From an uncultured Cuneatibacter sp. (GTDB lineage: Bacteria; Bacillota; Clostridia; Lachnospirales; Lachnospiraceae), in assembly GCA_934234215.1 (NCBI GenBank), contig CAKQHB010000005.1, forward strand, positions 1-64,000: a stretch of DNA of 64,000 bases, in the 5' to 3' direction. The notes under the pieces were generated by a model. It had not been told where the DNA came from, made no database searches, and worked only from the letters and a program-made list of their open reading frames with translations. Positions 53,601-63,023 of the stretch are shown here, piece after piece; positions within the stretch are counted from its first letter, which is position 1; each line of letters opens with the position of its first letter. A program made the position numbers and the translations under genes.

Positions 53601-54737
53601 CTATTTTGCTTCATGCAGATCAATGCCCGGAAGCTCCAGACTTCTCGCCGGAATTGTGATATCGTTGTTCATCTGGATCTCACCGTCAGACAAGTCCTCG
53701 TAAAGCTGCGAGGACATCTCTTCCGAATAGCCTGACAAGCGACCGTCTCTTATCTCTAAAAATACGCTGTCTGTAGACATATCATACCAGTATTGTTTTC
53801 CGCCCTGATACGACTTCTCAAAATAAGCAGCACATGCATCTTCCACACACTTGCTGTAATCCAACTGGACTGCCATCAGAACAGACTCATTGACCTCGGA
53901 CAAACTCTTTTCTGTCACAATGCTGTCCATGCTGATCGTCTGTGCAGCATTTGCAACGCTGTCTGCAAATGCTTCCCCGGCACCAAATACCAGCTCAACA
54001 CCGGCTTCCTTCCACTCGTTCATCTTCTCCAGGATTTTTTCAGATGCGGTATCTTTCTGGAACGGCATAGAGTATACCGTGATCGTTTCTGCTTCCTCTC
54101 CCGCTGCGCTCAGTCCCTGCAAATAGCCATAATAATATCGAACGGAATCCGGAGTGGCGCTGTCATACATACACGCAACGGTATGATATCCGCTCTTTCC
54201 AGCCAGATAACCAGCCATATAGCCGCCCTGCTCTACCTGCATACGCACTTCCCGCACGTTCGATCCCAGATCCACCGTGCGATGTCCTTCGGCATTCAGG
54301 ATCAAAAACTGAACTTTTTTGTACTCTTCCTGCATTCCAAGAACGATCTTTTCCGCCTGATCTCCGGCACAGATAATCAGTCCTGCTCCTTTTTCGATCG
54401 CATCTGTCACCGCATTCTGATAATCCTTCTGACCATTGGATGCCGGCCGATAATAGCAATGAGACAATCCCTGCTCTTCCGCATAGTGCTCCAGACCGCT
54501 CCAGGCAGTCTTGTTCTCCATGCCGACTTCCAGCGTCCGCTCATCCGTCACAAGCGCGATTTCGAAAGTCGCCTCCTCCGTGAAAGGTGTCTCGGTCTCC
54601 GTCTCCTCCGGCTGCTGCGTCTCTTCGATGGACGATGCCTCCGATGTCTCCGCTGCCGGCTTTTTTCCGGAGCAGGCAGTGGCAGTCAGCAATACAGCCA
54701 ACAGGACTCCCAAGTAAATTCGATGTTTCCGCATCAT
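53601..54737 (-). CDS. BMP/PnrA-family substrate-binding lipoprotein
   Basis: A 378-residue lipoprotein. A signal peptide ends in LTATAC with the lipidated Cys22, followed by a Glu/Thr/Ser-rich linker (25-55), then a basic-membrane-protein (BMP) type periplasmic-binding fold: FEIALVTDERTLEVG, QNAVTDAIEKGAGLIICAGDQ, GYMAGYLAGKSGYHTVACMYD and VFGAGEAFADSVANAAQ. BMP proteins usually bind nucleosides for an ABC transporter, but no permease or ATPase is next to it. The ATG overlaps the stop of the D-Ala carboxypeptidase gene (ATGA), suggesting a sensing or envelope role. Confidence 0.82.
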   Translation of the reverse strand: MMRKHRIYLGVLLAVLLTATACSGKKPAAETSEASSIEETQQPEETETETPFTEEATFEIALVTDERTLEVGMENKTAWSGLEHYAEEQGLSHCYYRPASNGQKDYQNAVTDAIEKGAGLIICAGDQAEKIVLGMQEEYKKVQFLILNAEGHRTVDLGSNVREVRMQVEQGGYMAGYLAGKSGYHTVACMYDSATPDSVRYYYGYLQGLSAAGEEAETITVYSMPFQKDTASEKILEKMNEWKEAGVELVFGAGEAFADSVANAAQTISMDSIVTEKSLSEVNESVLMAVQLDYSKCVEDACAAYFEKSYQGGKQYWYDMSTDSVFLEIRDGRLSGYSEEMSSQLYEDLSDGEIQMNNDITIPARSLELPGIDLHEAK

Positions 54738-56068
54738 TTTTCCCTCCATTTTGATACTACATACCAAACGACAACGCCGATTCCAACTACGGCACTGACT
54801 CCAATGATACCAAGCAGAATCGTCATCAGATCCGGCTGCCACCCTTTTGCTTGTTCTGCCTCCGGTGTCTCCGTCTCATTTGCCACAGAACTACTCTCTG
54901 CCTCTGTGCTTTCCAGCGTCTCTGCAATCGTCTCCGTCTCGCTTTCCAACTCCGTCTCCGGAACTGTTTCCGGCGCATTCTTCGGATGTACAAAAGAAGC
55001 ATCCACATAGTATGTCCGATTGTCGATCACAACGCGACACCAGCCCGCATAAGTACCGGTACAGGTCACTTCCTGTCCCTGCAGCAGAGATCCTCGCACG
55101 GTTCCATACTGACTCGCCCGATCGCGCAGATTTACATTGGAATTGGCAATGTATGTTTCATTGCATTCCTGCCAGCCCCATGGCTCCTGACCATCTGCAA
55201 CCGCATAGGCATATTCCAGCAGAATCTCAGTATCTGTATAAAAATAATCTTCGCCGCTCTTCATCAGCGCAACGACAAAATTGCGTCCATTGTGTTCCGC
55301 CGCTGTCAACAGTGTGCGTCCTGCCCAGGCAGTTCGTCCGGTCTTTCCGGCGTAAACTCCGTCGAACTCAATATTTCCCGCCACGATCTGATGTCCCATC
55401 GTCAGCACACGGGGCGTACTGCACAAATTCGTCACCGGAATCGTGTAAGTCACAGAGGAAACAAGCTTGCGGAACGTGTCATTCTGCAGCGCCGCACGAA
55501 ACAGCAGTGCCATGTCATATGGATTCGTGTAATGTTCCACATTGTCGATGCCGTGAGGATTGGTAAAATGAGTGTTCGTCGCCCCCAGCTCCTTAACACG
55601 CTTATTCACCATGTCCATAAAGTTCTCCACGGTGCCGCCCACATGCTCTGCCAGCGCCATCGCACATTCATTTCCGGACACAAGCATCATACCATTCAGT
55701 GTATCCCACACCGTCATCTTTTCCCCCACCATCGCCTTTGGCTGGCAGGTGGAGCTGTGAACCGAGATTCCATTGACTGCATTTTCCGAATAGGTCAATG
55801 TCTCATTCAGGTCTTTCACCTGCTCAATGGTGACAAGTGCTGTCATAATCTTCGTGATGCTTGCCGGATGATACAACCCCATGGCATTTTTTGCACAGAT
55901 GATCTCCCCGGTGTCCGCGTCCATCACGCAGTACGCTTCTCCATAAATATCCGGCCCGTTTCGATATGCGGCACTGGCTGCCTGTGCAGACGTCGTCTGC
56001 AGCATCGACAATGCCAATGCCAATACGAGTATGAGCAGTCCGCTTCGTCTCTTTCCCTGCTTCTTCAT
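54734..56068 (-). CDS. D-alanyl-D-alanine carboxypeptidase with SH3 domain
   Basis: A 444-residue class A low-molecular-weight penicillin-binding protein. It has a signal peptide (about 1-33), an S11 peptidase domain with Ser70-x-x-Lys73 (SITK), Ser131-Gly-Asn and Lys242-Thr-Gly, a bacterial SH3 domain (about 305-365), a Glu/Thr/Ser-rich linker and a C-terminal membrane anchor (about 415-438). It trims D-Ala from peptidoglycan pentapeptides. It is the second of two tandem paralogues and overlaps the lipoprotein gene start. Confidence 0.93.
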   Translation of the reverse strand: MKKQGKRRSGLLILVLALALSMLQTTSAQAASAAYRNGPDIYGEAYCVMDADTGEIICAKNAMGLYHPASITKIMTALVTIEQVKDLNETLTYSENAVNGISVHSSTCQPKAMVGEKMTVWDTLNGMMLVSGNECAMALAEHVGGTVENFMDMVNKRVKELGATNTHFTNPHGIDNVEHYTNPYDMALLFRAALQNDTFRKLVSSVTYTIPVTNLCSTPRVLTMGHQIVAGNIEFDGVYAGKTGRTAWAGRTLLTAAEHNGRNFVVALMKSGEDYFYTDTEILLEYAYAVADGQEPWGWQECNETYIANSNVNLRDRASQYGTVRGSLLQGQEVTCTGTYAGWCRVVIDNRTYYVDASFVHPKNAPETVPETELESETETIAETLESTEAESSSVANETETPEAEQAKGWQPDLMTILLGIIGVSAVVGIGVVVWYVVSKWREK

Positions 56069-56084
56069 TTGTAATCCCCTTAAT

Positions 56085-57236
56085 TTAACGCTTTGTTCGC
56101 TTCCTTCCGTCTGAATCTCCTGTTACCAGATCCCGCACGATCAGTACAATCAGAACGATTGCCACCAGCGCACAGAATCCAAAAACACCGACAATGCCAT
56201 AAAACAGAATCGAAGTTTTACCGGATTCGTCTGTGATTGCGATGGTGCTCTCCTCCACTGCCTCCGTATCCATACTGATCGTACCAGCTTCCGAAGGACG
56301 GATCACGCCATCTTCTTTTTCTGTCTCTTTTTCTTTTTCCGCTTCCTGAATTGAAAAGCCTTCGTCTAACAGCTTTCTCGTGTCGTCGTAAAAAGCATCG
56401 TTCGTGCTCTTCATAATGACGGAAATCAGGCGAATACCATCCTGCTCTGCATAAGTCACAAGCGTTCTTCCCGCCTGATCGGTCTGTCCGGTCTTACCTG
56501 CGATAGCCGCCGGGTAGTCATAATTGCCGACAACCATCTGATGCCCCATAGACAGCTTTCTCGCCCCGTTCATATTTGTTGCGGGAATCTCGTATTCCGG
56601 CGTGCTGTCGATCTTGTAAAAAGTCGGATTGTCCAGCGCTGCCTTAAAAATCAAGTACAGATCATAGGGTGTCGTGTAATGATTTTCATCGTGCAGACCA
56701 TGTGCATTGACAAAATGGGTATTCGCTGCACCAAGCTCTGCCGCTTTCTGATTCATCAGATCAGCAAATGCCTCCTGACTGCCTGCGGTATACTCTGCAA
56801 GTGCATTTGCGCACTCATTTCCCGATACAAGCATCATGCCGTACAGCGTATTCAATACGGACATCTGCTCTCCCACCGCCGCTTCCGGCGTCAGCGTGGA
56901 ACTGTCCCAGGTCAGACTGTTGATTGCCCAGTCAGAAAAGGTCAGAGTCTGGCTCAGATCCGGCACGTTCTCAATGGTCACAAGTGCGGTCATAACCTTC
57001 GTTGTGCTCGCTGGAAAGTAGCGGTCGTTCATATTTCGCTGTAAAACAACTTCGCCGCTGTCCACATCCACAACTACATAGCCATCTGCCACGATTGCCT
57101 CGGACGATGCCGGTGCCGTCGCATCCGGTGCTGCCTGTGCCGTCACAGACGGCAGCACCGTGCTGATATTTACAGCCAGGAGCATCACGCCCGCAAGCGC
57201 TGCCTGGATCTTTTTCTGTATTTTCTTCTTTCTCAT
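56085..57236 (-). CDS. D-alanyl-D-alanine carboxypeptidase
   Basis: A 383-residue S11 peptidase with a signal peptide (about 1-36), Ser77-x-x-Lys80 (STTK), Ser138-Gly-Asn and Lys248-Thr-Gly, then a C-terminal membrane segment (about 345-368) and a basic tail. It lacks the SH3 domain of its neighbour. The start at 57236 follows GGAGG. It is the first gene of a three-gene operon (two carboxypeptidases and a BMP lipoprotein) with its own consensus promoter at 57308-57336. Confidence 0.93.
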   Translation of the reverse strand: MRKKKIQKKIQAALAGVMLLAVNISTVLPSVTAQAAPDATAPASSEAIVADGYVVVDVDSGEVVLQRNMNDRYFPASTTKVMTALVTIENVPDLSQTLTFSDWAINSLTWDSSTLTPEAAVGEQMSVLNTLYGMMLVSGNECANALAEYTAGSQEAFADLMNQKAAELGAANTHFVNAHGLHDENHYTTPYDLYLIFKAALDNPTFYKIDSTPEYEIPATNMNGARKLSMGHQMVVGNYDYPAAIAGKTGQTDQAGRTLVTYAEQDGIRLISVIMKSTNDAFYDDTRKLLDEGFSIQEAEKEKETEKEDGVIRPSEAGTISMDTEAVEESTIAITDESGKTSILFYGIVGVFGFCALVAIVLIVLIVRDLVTGDSDGRKRTKR

Positions 57237-57307
57237 CTTTACCTCCAACGTCCGCAATCTTTTTGCGGATTCGTGTCGGCTCTGCATTTTCGCGGAAACC
57301 AGCGTAT

Positions 57308-57336
57308 ATTATACCACATTACACGGTCATTCACAA
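57308..57336 (-). promoter_or_regulatory. Sigma-A promoter of the carboxypeptidase operon
   Basis: Minus-strand TTGTGA (57336-57331), 17 bp, TATAAT (57313-57308), about 70 bases upstream of the first carboxypeptidase gene and immediately after the kduD terminator. Confidence 0.8.
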
Positions 57337-57337
57337 T

Positions 57338-57378
57338 GAAAAAAGGAAAGCAACCCGCAGTTTCACGAATTGCTTTCC
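57338..57378 (-). terminator. Terminator after kduD
   Basis: Minus-strand stem GGAAAGCAA (57378-57370) with TTGCTTTCC (57353-57345), followed by TTTTTT. It closes the kduI-kduD operon. Confidence 0.9.
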
Positions 57379-57417
57379 TGATTTTAATTATTTACAAGCT
57401 GCGATCTGTATTTCAGA

Positions 57418-58221
57418 TTACTGGGGCTGCTTGCCGATGTAAGCCAGAATACCACCATCTACATACAGAATGTGACCGTTTACAAAGTTAGATGCATCGG
57501 ATGCCAGGAATACTGCCGGTCCAACCAGATCGGAGGTCTCTCCCCAACGAGCTGCCGGAGTCTTGGAAACGATGAACTGATCGAACGGATGTCTGGAACC
57601 GTCTGCCTGACGCTCACGCAGAGGAGCAGTCTGAGGAGTAGCGATGTAACCAGGTCCGATACCGTTACACTGAATGTTTGCTTCACCGTACTCAGAGCAG
57701 ATGTTCTTTGTCAGCATCTTCAGTCCGCCCTTAGCTGCTGCATATGCAGAAACGGTCTCACGACCCAGCTCACTCATCATGGAGCAGATGTTGATGATCT
57801 TACCATGTCCCTTTTCGATCATGCCCGGCAGAACAGCCTTGGATACGATGAAAGGAGCGTTCAGGTCAACGTCTACAACCTTACGGAACTCTGCTGCGGA
57901 CATCTCCAGCATAGGAGTACGTCTGATGATACCAGCATTGTTTACCAGAATGTCGATAACACCAACTTCTTCTTTTACCTTTGCAACCAGAGCCTGTACC
58001 TGCTCTTCGTTGGTTACGTCACAAACATAACCGTGAGCCTCGATACCAGCTTCCTTGTATGCTGCCAGACCCTTATCTACCAGTTCCTGATTGATATCGT
58101 TGAAAACGATAGTAGCGCCTGCCTCAGACAGACCGTTTGCGATTGCAAAACCGATACCATAAGATGCACCTGTTACCAGAGCAACCTTACCCTGCAGAGA
58201 AAAGCTATCTAAAATACCCAT
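57418..58221 (-). CDS. kduD: 2-dehydro-3-deoxy-D-gluconate 5-dehydrogenase
   Basis: A 267-residue short-chain dehydrogenase: VALVTGASYGIGFAIA (Rossmann glycines), NNAGI, and YAAAKGG with the catalytic Tyr and Lys. KduD reduces 2,5-diketo-3-deoxygluconate to 2-keto-3-deoxygluconate in pectin uronate breakdown. The alternative annotation gluconate 5-dehydrogenase is close in sequence; kduI immediately upstream decides for KduD. The start at 58221 follows GGAGG. KDG kinase and KDPG aldolase are not in the window. Confidence 0.92.
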   Translation of the reverse strand: MGILDSFSLQGKVALVTGASYGIGFAIANGLSEAGATIVFNDINQELVDKGLAAYKEAGIEAHGYVCDVTNEEQVQALVAKVKEEVGVIDILVNNAGIIRRTPMLEMSAAEFRKVVDVDLNAPFIVSKAVLPGMIEKGHGKIINICSMMSELGRETVSAYAAAKGGLKMLTKNICSEYGEANIQCNGIGPGYIATPQTAPLRERQADGSRHPFDQFIVSKTPAARWGETSDLVGPAVFLASDASNFVNGHILYVDGGILAYIGKQPQ

Positions 58222-58300
58222 TTTTGATTCCTCCATTTTCTTTATAATTCACAGCAAAATACTGCGTTTTCCTAAATCAAGGTTCTGTTTGACAAAAAGA

Positions 58301-59161
58301 TCAATACAGATCCGTCATAGCGATGCCATCCATATCATCGAAATCCTGGTTCTCACCGACCATACCCCAGATAAAGGTATATGCCTGTGTACCGGAACCG
58401 GAGTGGATCGACCAGCTCGGGGAAATAACCGCCTGCTCATTTCTCATGATGATGTGCCTTGTCTCAGTCGGCTCACCCATGTAATGTACTACGAATGCGT
58501 CTTCCGGCATATCAAAGTACAGATATACTTCCATACGACGATCATGTGTGTGGCTCGGCATCGTGTTCCATACGCTGCCCGGCTCCAGCTTCGTCATACC
58601 CATAACGAGCTGACAGCTCTCTACCTGACCCGGCAGAATGTACTTGCAGATGGTACGATGATTGGACTGCTCCAAGCTGCCCAGCTCTACCTTATTCTCA
58701 TCCTTTACGATGACAACACCCTCTTCCGCCTCACCTTCCGGCTTGATCAGAACGGTGGGGTATGTTTTGTGTGCAGGTGCACTGTTAAAATAGAACTTTG
58801 CAGGATGCTCCGGATCAGCACTGGCAAAAGTAATGTCCTTTGCGCCCATGCCGATGTACATGCCTTCCTTATAGCCTACCTGATAATCCTTGCCATCGAT
58901 GGTGATCACACCGGCAGGTCCGATGTTGATAACTCCCATCTCACGACGCTGCAGAAAATACTCTGCACGCAGCTCCTCACCAGCTGTCAGCGCGATCGGC
59001 TCTACCGGAACTGCAGAACCAGTGATGATACGGTCGATATGGCTGTATACCATCTTAATCTCACCCGGTACAAACAGATCCTGAATCAGAAATTCCTCAC
59101 GAAGACGCTCAGTGGTATAATGCTTTACGTCCTTCGGAGAACATGCAGTTCTTAATTCCAT
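58301..59161 (-). CDS. kduI: 5-keto-4-deoxyuronate isomerase
   Basis: A 286-residue cupin isomerase converting 4-deoxy-L-threo-5-hexosulose uronate to 2,5-diketo-3-deoxygluconate. The four zinc ligands of the E. coli enzyme are present as His204, His206, Glu211 (PSHTHDRRMEVYLYF) and His253 (SWSIHSG). GGAG lies upstream of the ATG. It is the first gene of the kduI-kduD operon. The promoter region on the minus strand has TATACT as -10 without a good -35, pointing to activation by the divergent AraC regulator. Confidence 0.96.
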   Translation of the reverse strand: MELRTACSPKDVKHYTTERLREEFLIQDLFVPGEIKMVYSHIDRIITGSAVPVEPIALTAGEELRAEYFLQRREMGVINIGPAGVITIDGKDYQVGYKEGMYIGMGAKDITFASADPEHPAKFYFNSAPAHKTYPTVLIKPEGEAEEGVVIVKDENKVELGSLEQSNHRTICKYILPGQVESCQLVMGMTKLEPGSVWNTMPSHTHDRRMEVYLYFDMPEDAFVVHYMGEPTETRHIIMRNEQAVISPSWSIHSGSGTQAYTFIWGMVGENQDFDDMDGIAMTDLY

Positions 59162-59262
59162 GATATTTTCTCCTTCCTGTACAGCGTTTTTTTCGCTTCT
59201 CAGTCACTGTAGCAAGTATAGCACAAGATTTTCAAGATTTCTATACTTATGCAAACAAAATA

Positions 59263-59291
59263 TTGCATATTTTGAACTGCTGCGCTATAAT
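59263..59291 (+). promoter_or_regulatory. Promoter of the kdu-locus AraC gene
   Basis: TTGCAT (59263-59268), 17 bp, TATAAT (59286-59291). It lies about 40 bases before the AraC start and faces away from kduI. Confidence 0.8.
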
Positions 59292-59331
59292 GACCACATT
59301 TCCAGAAGAAATCACCAGAAAGGAATACGCT

Positions 59332-60198
59332 ATGATCACTCATTCCAACTGCAAAGCTGCGATCAGCGCCGCGATGGAACCTCCGTATTTTTCCATCGCC
59401 CATTTATATACAGAAGAGAAGCCCCTCGCCATGCAGATTCATAACACTTACGAGATTTTTTATTCCATCAGCGGCGGACGGATGTTTCTGATTGATAACA
59501 AATCCTATCCCATGAGCCCCGGCGATCTCTTCTTTATCAATAACTACGAGAGTCATTCTCTGGCGTGCTCAGAACAGTCGAAATTAGAGCGCATCATCAT
59601 CAACATTCATCCGGATTTTCTGAAATCCATCTCCACGGAGACGACGAATCTGGAGCAATGCTTCCAGACCCGCAACAACCATGTTGCACACCGCCTTTCT
59701 TTATCAAAGGAGGAGCAGAAACGCTTTTTGTTCTATATTCATAAGATCACAACGAACAACGGCTTCGGACAGGACATCATCGAGAAGTCAGCTTTTATGG
59801 AACTGATGGTTATGCTGAATGGTCTGCATGCCAAAGCTGAGCAGCAGGATTCCACCGAATTCGAATCCGGCTTTCAGTATAATGAGCAGGTCACGCAGAT
59901 CCTCGAATATCTCAATGCCAACCTTTGCAGTCCGATCACCATTGAGTCTCTTGCCCGGGAGTTTTATCTGAGCGAGTCCTACATCTGCCGTCTGTTTAAG
60001 TCCTCCACTGGCATGACCATCAACAAATATATGACCGCTCGCCGCATTACCATGGCGAAGGCACTCCTCGCTGCCGGTGAAAACGTCAAAGATGTCTGCG
60101 ACAAATGCGGCTTCCACGATTACAGCAATTTCTTAAAAGCCTTCACGAAAGCGGTCGGGATTTCTCCCAAGAAATATGCAAAGTACAGTGCCTCCTGA
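59332..60198 (+). CDS. AraC-family regulator, probable activator of kduI-kduD
   Basis: A 288-residue regulator with an N-terminal cupin (about 25-90: MQIHNTYEIFYSISGGRMFLIDNKSYPMSPGDLFFINNYESH) and C-terminal AraC HTHs (about 190-285: ITIESLAREFYLSESYICRLFKSSTG, NVKDVCDKCGFHDYSNFLKAFTKAVGISPKKYA). The start at 59332 follows AAAGGA. An in-frame ATG further upstream lies over the promoter and is rejected. Divergent placement from kduI makes it the likely uronate-responsive activator. A strong terminator follows. Confidence 0.92.
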   Translation: MITHSNCKAAISAAMEPPYFSIAHLYTEEKPLAMQIHNTYEIFYSISGGRMFLIDNKSYPMSPGDLFFINNYESHSLACSEQSKLERIIINIHPDFLKSISTETTNLEQCFQTRNNHVAHRLSLSKEEQKRFLFYIHKITTNNGFGQDIIEKSAFMELMVMLNGLHAKAEQQDSTEFESGFQYNEQVTQILEYLNANLCSPITIESLAREFYLSESYICRLFKSSTGMTINKYMTARRITMAKALLAAGENVKDVCDKCGFHDYSNFLKAFTKAVGISPKKYAKYSAS

Positions 60199-60227
60199 TC
60201 GTTTTTACTCTTTTGCACACTCACATA

Positions 60228-60267
60228 AGGGCGACAGAAGTTTTTATCTTCTGCCGCCCTGTTTTTT
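60228..60267 (+). terminator. Terminator after the kdu-locus AraC gene
   Basis: AGGGCGACAGAAG pairs with CTTCTGCCGCCCT (one mismatch), then GTTTTTT. It separates the AraC gene from the convergent asnA gene. Confidence 0.92.
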
Positions 60268-60296
60268 GCTTTTCTTAAGTTTCTGTCTTTTTATTT

Positions 60297-61304
60297 TTAC
60301 AGCAGATGAATCCGATGCTGCTCGCAAGTCTTTCGCATCTCCTCCGGCCACTCACTCGCCTGCACTTCACCGACATGCGCACGGTCCAGCAGCAGCATAC
60401 ACAGTCTCGACTGTCCGATACCGCCGCCGATGGTGTAAGGAAGCTCACCGTTTAAAAGCATCTGATGGAACGGAAGCTCCAGACGCTCCGGGCATCCTGC
60501 TTTCTCACACTGCGCCACAAGGGCTTCCTCATCTACACGAATACCCATACTGGAAATCTCCAGCGCACAGTCTAACAGATCATACCAAAATAGAATATCG
60601 CCGTTCAAATGCCAGTCATCATAGTCTGGTGCACGACCATCGTGAGGCTTACCATCTGCCAGCTTATCTCCGATGTGCATCAGGAAGATACAGCCATATT
60701 CTTTTACTGCTGCATTCTCACGCTGCTTCGGTGTCAGATCCGGATAGCGCTCCATCAGCTCTTCTGTTGTGAGGAAGGTGATATCCTCCGGCAAATGCTT
60801 CACTGCTTGGGGATATTTATACCACACCTCATGCTCCATATGCTTGATTACTTTAAAGATCTGGCGAACGACAGCCTTCAGCGTCTCCTCATTCCGGTCT
60901 TCCTTGCGGATGACCTTCTCCCAGTCCCACTGATCCACATAGCAGGAATGCAGATTATCCAACTCTTCATCCCGTCGGATCGCGTTCATATTTGTATACA
61001 GGCCTTCACCAACTTCAAATCCATACCGCGCCAGCGCCATACGCTTCCACTTTGCGAGGGAATGCACCACCTCGTAAGTGTCTCCCGGCACATCCTTCAG
61101 ATCAAATGCAACCGGGCGCTCTACGCCGTTCAGATCATCATTCATTCCGGAACTCTTTGCAACGAACAACGGTGCAGAAATACGCTCCAAATTCATCTCT
61201 TTTCCAAACTCTGCCTGAAACGTGTCACGAATATATTTGATCGCAGCCTCCGTCTCGCGCACGGTCAATCTGGGATCATACTGTTCCGGTAAAGTCAAAC
61301 TCAT
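60297..61304 (-). CDS. asnA: Aspartate-ammonia ligase (asparagine synthetase A)
   Basis: A 335-residue AsnA, class II aminoacyl-tRNA-synthetase-like fold, making asparagine from aspartate, ammonia and ATP. Family blocks include [44 protein letters not shown], and [15 protein letters not shown] at the C terminus. The ribosome binding site is GGAGG. It follows the membrane protein gene at 61340 by 35 bases, leaving no space for its own long leader such as a T-box. Confidence 0.96.
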   Translation of the reverse strand: MSLTLPEQYDPRLTVRETEAAIKYIRDTFQAEFGKEMNLERISAPLFVAKSSGMNDDLNGVERPVAFDLKDVPGDTYEVVHSLAKWKRMALARYGFEVGEGLYTNMNAIRRDEELDNLHSCYVDQWDWEKVIRKEDRNEETLKAVVRQIFKVIKHMEHEVWYKYPQAVKHLPEDITFLTTEELMERYPDLTPKQRENAAVKEYGCIFLMHIGDKLADGKPHDGRAPDYDDWHLNGDILFWYDLLDCALEISSMGIRVDEEALVAQCEKAGCPERLELPFHQMLLNGELPYTIGGGIGQSRLCMLLLDRAHVGEVQASEWPEEMRKTCEQHRIHLL

Positions 61305-61339
61305 GTCTCTTCCTCCATTCCGTCAAGCTCTCTTGCTGT

Positions 61340-62164
61340 CTATTCCTCTGTGGAAGCGGACTCTGCTGATTCTGTCTCTGCTGCAGTGTCCGTCGCCTGC
61401 TCTGTCTCTGTCTCCGTCTCGGTGCCAGTCACACTCTCGCTCTCAGGCTCTGACTCCGTATCGTCTGCCGCGCTGCTGTTTACAGAATGATTCTGCAGCA
61501 TGCTGTACACTTCTGCCAGCTGTTCATCCTTCTCACAAGCATCCTGAAATGCCTGATTGACCTGAGAACGCAGGATGCTGACATCCTCACCTGCATCAGC
61601 CATATCAATATATGTCTTCAGCTCACCCGTCAGGACACCGTTATAAATATAAAAATCGCTGTCCGCGGAATCTCTGCACACATACAGGCGGATCATGCTA
61701 GGTGCCGGCGTCTCAATGCCGATCAGCTTTGCATCGTATACCACATATACAACGTATGTATTTTCCTCCAGCCCCTTCATCGTATAGCAGGTCACATCCT
61801 GATATGCCTCGATGTAATCGCTGGTTTTGTTTACATTCGCCTCGGTAACTTTGGAATCGGACTGCATGATTTTATTCAGTGTGTCCACATCACCGACGCG
61901 GATTGCTTCCAGATACTTTTCTGCCAGGGTCTGAATCTCCGGGAACTCATCCTTCTTTAATCCGCCTGCAGAAAAATCATAAGTAAAGCTCTCATCTCCC
62001 GTGTTATTTACGATAATGCCGCCGGAAATCGCCTCGGTCATCGCCGGTGTCTCAGCACGTCTGCGGCTCCTTCCACCCAAAATTACAATCGCTGCAATGA
62101 TCAGAACTGCCAGAAGCCCAATTCCGACATAAAGTCCGTACTTTTTCGTCCATGTATTATTCAT
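61340..62164 (-). CDS. Single-pass membrane protein with acidic Ser/Thr/Glu tail
   Basis: A 274-residue protein: a short basic N terminus, a membrane segment (about 11-30), an extracytoplasmic domain (about 60-215) with LAEKYLEAIRVGDVDTLNKIMQ and Tyr-rich strands resembling a small NTF2-like fold, then a low-complexity tail rich in Glu, Thr and Ser. I do not recognise the family. The ribosome binding site is weak. It probably shares a transcript with asnA. Confidence 0.65.
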   Translation of the reverse strand: MNNTWTKKYGLYVGIGLLAVLIIAAIVILGGRSRRRAETPAMTEAISGGIIVNNTGDESFTYDFSAGGLKKDEFPEIQTLAEKYLEAIRVGDVDTLNKIMQSDSKVTEANVNKTSDYIEAYQDVTCYTMKGLEENTYVVYVVYDAKLIGIETPAPSMIRLYVCRDSADSDFYIYNGVLTGELKTYIDMADAGEDVSILRSQVNQAFQDACEKDEQLAEVYSMLQNHSVNSSAADDTESEPESESVTGTETETETEQATDTAAETESAESASTEE

Positions 62165-62263
62165 ATTCTGTCATCTTTCCGGATCTTGTGAAATCCTGTC
62201 TGTCATAAAAAGCATAACTACAAAAACAGACTTATTCTATCATATCCGCGGTAAAAATGCAAC

Positions 62264-62869
62264 CTAAGGGCAGGATGTGGAGAAAACTGGAACTATCTCT
62301 CCGGTTTTCGAATCGTATCGGTACAGCATCCACGACAGGCGTTCTTCCGGACGGACAATGCTCTCGTTCGCATCCTTCAGAATTGACACAAGGCGATCCG
62401 GTGTGTAGGGCTTCTCGACGGGAACCAGAAGGACTTCGTGCACCGACGACGGAATCATGTAAAAATCCGACTGCAGGCACATCCGCAGATAAGGCAGCAT
62501 CCCCGGATATAGGATTGCAGAAGCCCCAAAAAACTGTTTATTATTCGACAGCACATAAAATGGCATGTCGATGGAAATGCCCTCCGGCATCTCCATCACA
62601 TCCTGAAGCAAAAACAGTACAGCTCCCAAATAATGCGGCATCTCCTGCAGTGCGATCTTGCGCAGCTCCTCCTCTGAATATCCCAGCTTCTCTGCCAGTT
62701 CGTTCGTCACGCAGGAGAAACCGTCCTCTTCCTGCACTGCATACACCTCCGCCAGATCTCCCAGCAGACGGTGCGGTACATCTGCTAATAAATCGGCATT
62801 CGCATCCCTGTTCAGCAACAGAATGGCCAGGCGTTCTTCTGAAAAGCTTTGAATCGTTGTCTTTTTCAT
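62264..62869 (-). CDS. Short DUF5688-like protein
   Basis: A 201-residue protein with ILLLNRDANADLLADVPHRLLGDLAEVYAV and SDFYMIPSSVHEVLLVPVE, the core of DUF5688 proteins of Lachnospiraceae. Those usually have a longer N-terminal half (roughly 300 residues in total), so this copy may be a shortened form. The open frame continues upstream through the tRNA gene, which is not coding. The start at 62869 has AAGG very close to it. The role is unknown. Confidence 0.6.
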   Translation of the reverse strand: MKKTTIQSFSEERLAILLLNRDANADLLADVPHRLLGDLAEVYAVQEEDGFSCVTNELAEKLGYSEEELRKIALQEMPHYLGAVLFLLQDVMEMPEGISIDMPFYVLSNNKQFFGASAILYPGMLPYLRMCLQSDFYMIPSSVHEVLLVPVEKPYTPDRLVSILKDANESIVRPEERLSWMLYRYDSKTGEIVPVFSTSCP

Positions 62870-62977
62870 CTTCCTTTTTGGAAACATCTGTAAGGTAGAC
62901 GCAGTATAGCATGAGTTTTTGTGTAATTCAAGGGAGCAATTTAATTTCTTTTCCACCGCGATGCCATCCACACAACG

Positions 62978-63015
62978 CAAAAAAACCTCCGCTTCCCTTT
63001 CGGGAAACAGAGGTT
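62978..63015 (-). terminator. Terminator after tRNA-Arg
   Basis: A 14-bp stem with a GAAA tetraloop, AACCTCTGTTTCCC-GAAA-GGGAAGCGGAGGTT on the minus strand, then a T run. It begins within ten bases of the tRNA 3' end. Confidence 0.93.
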
Positions 63016-63023
63016 TCGTTTCG

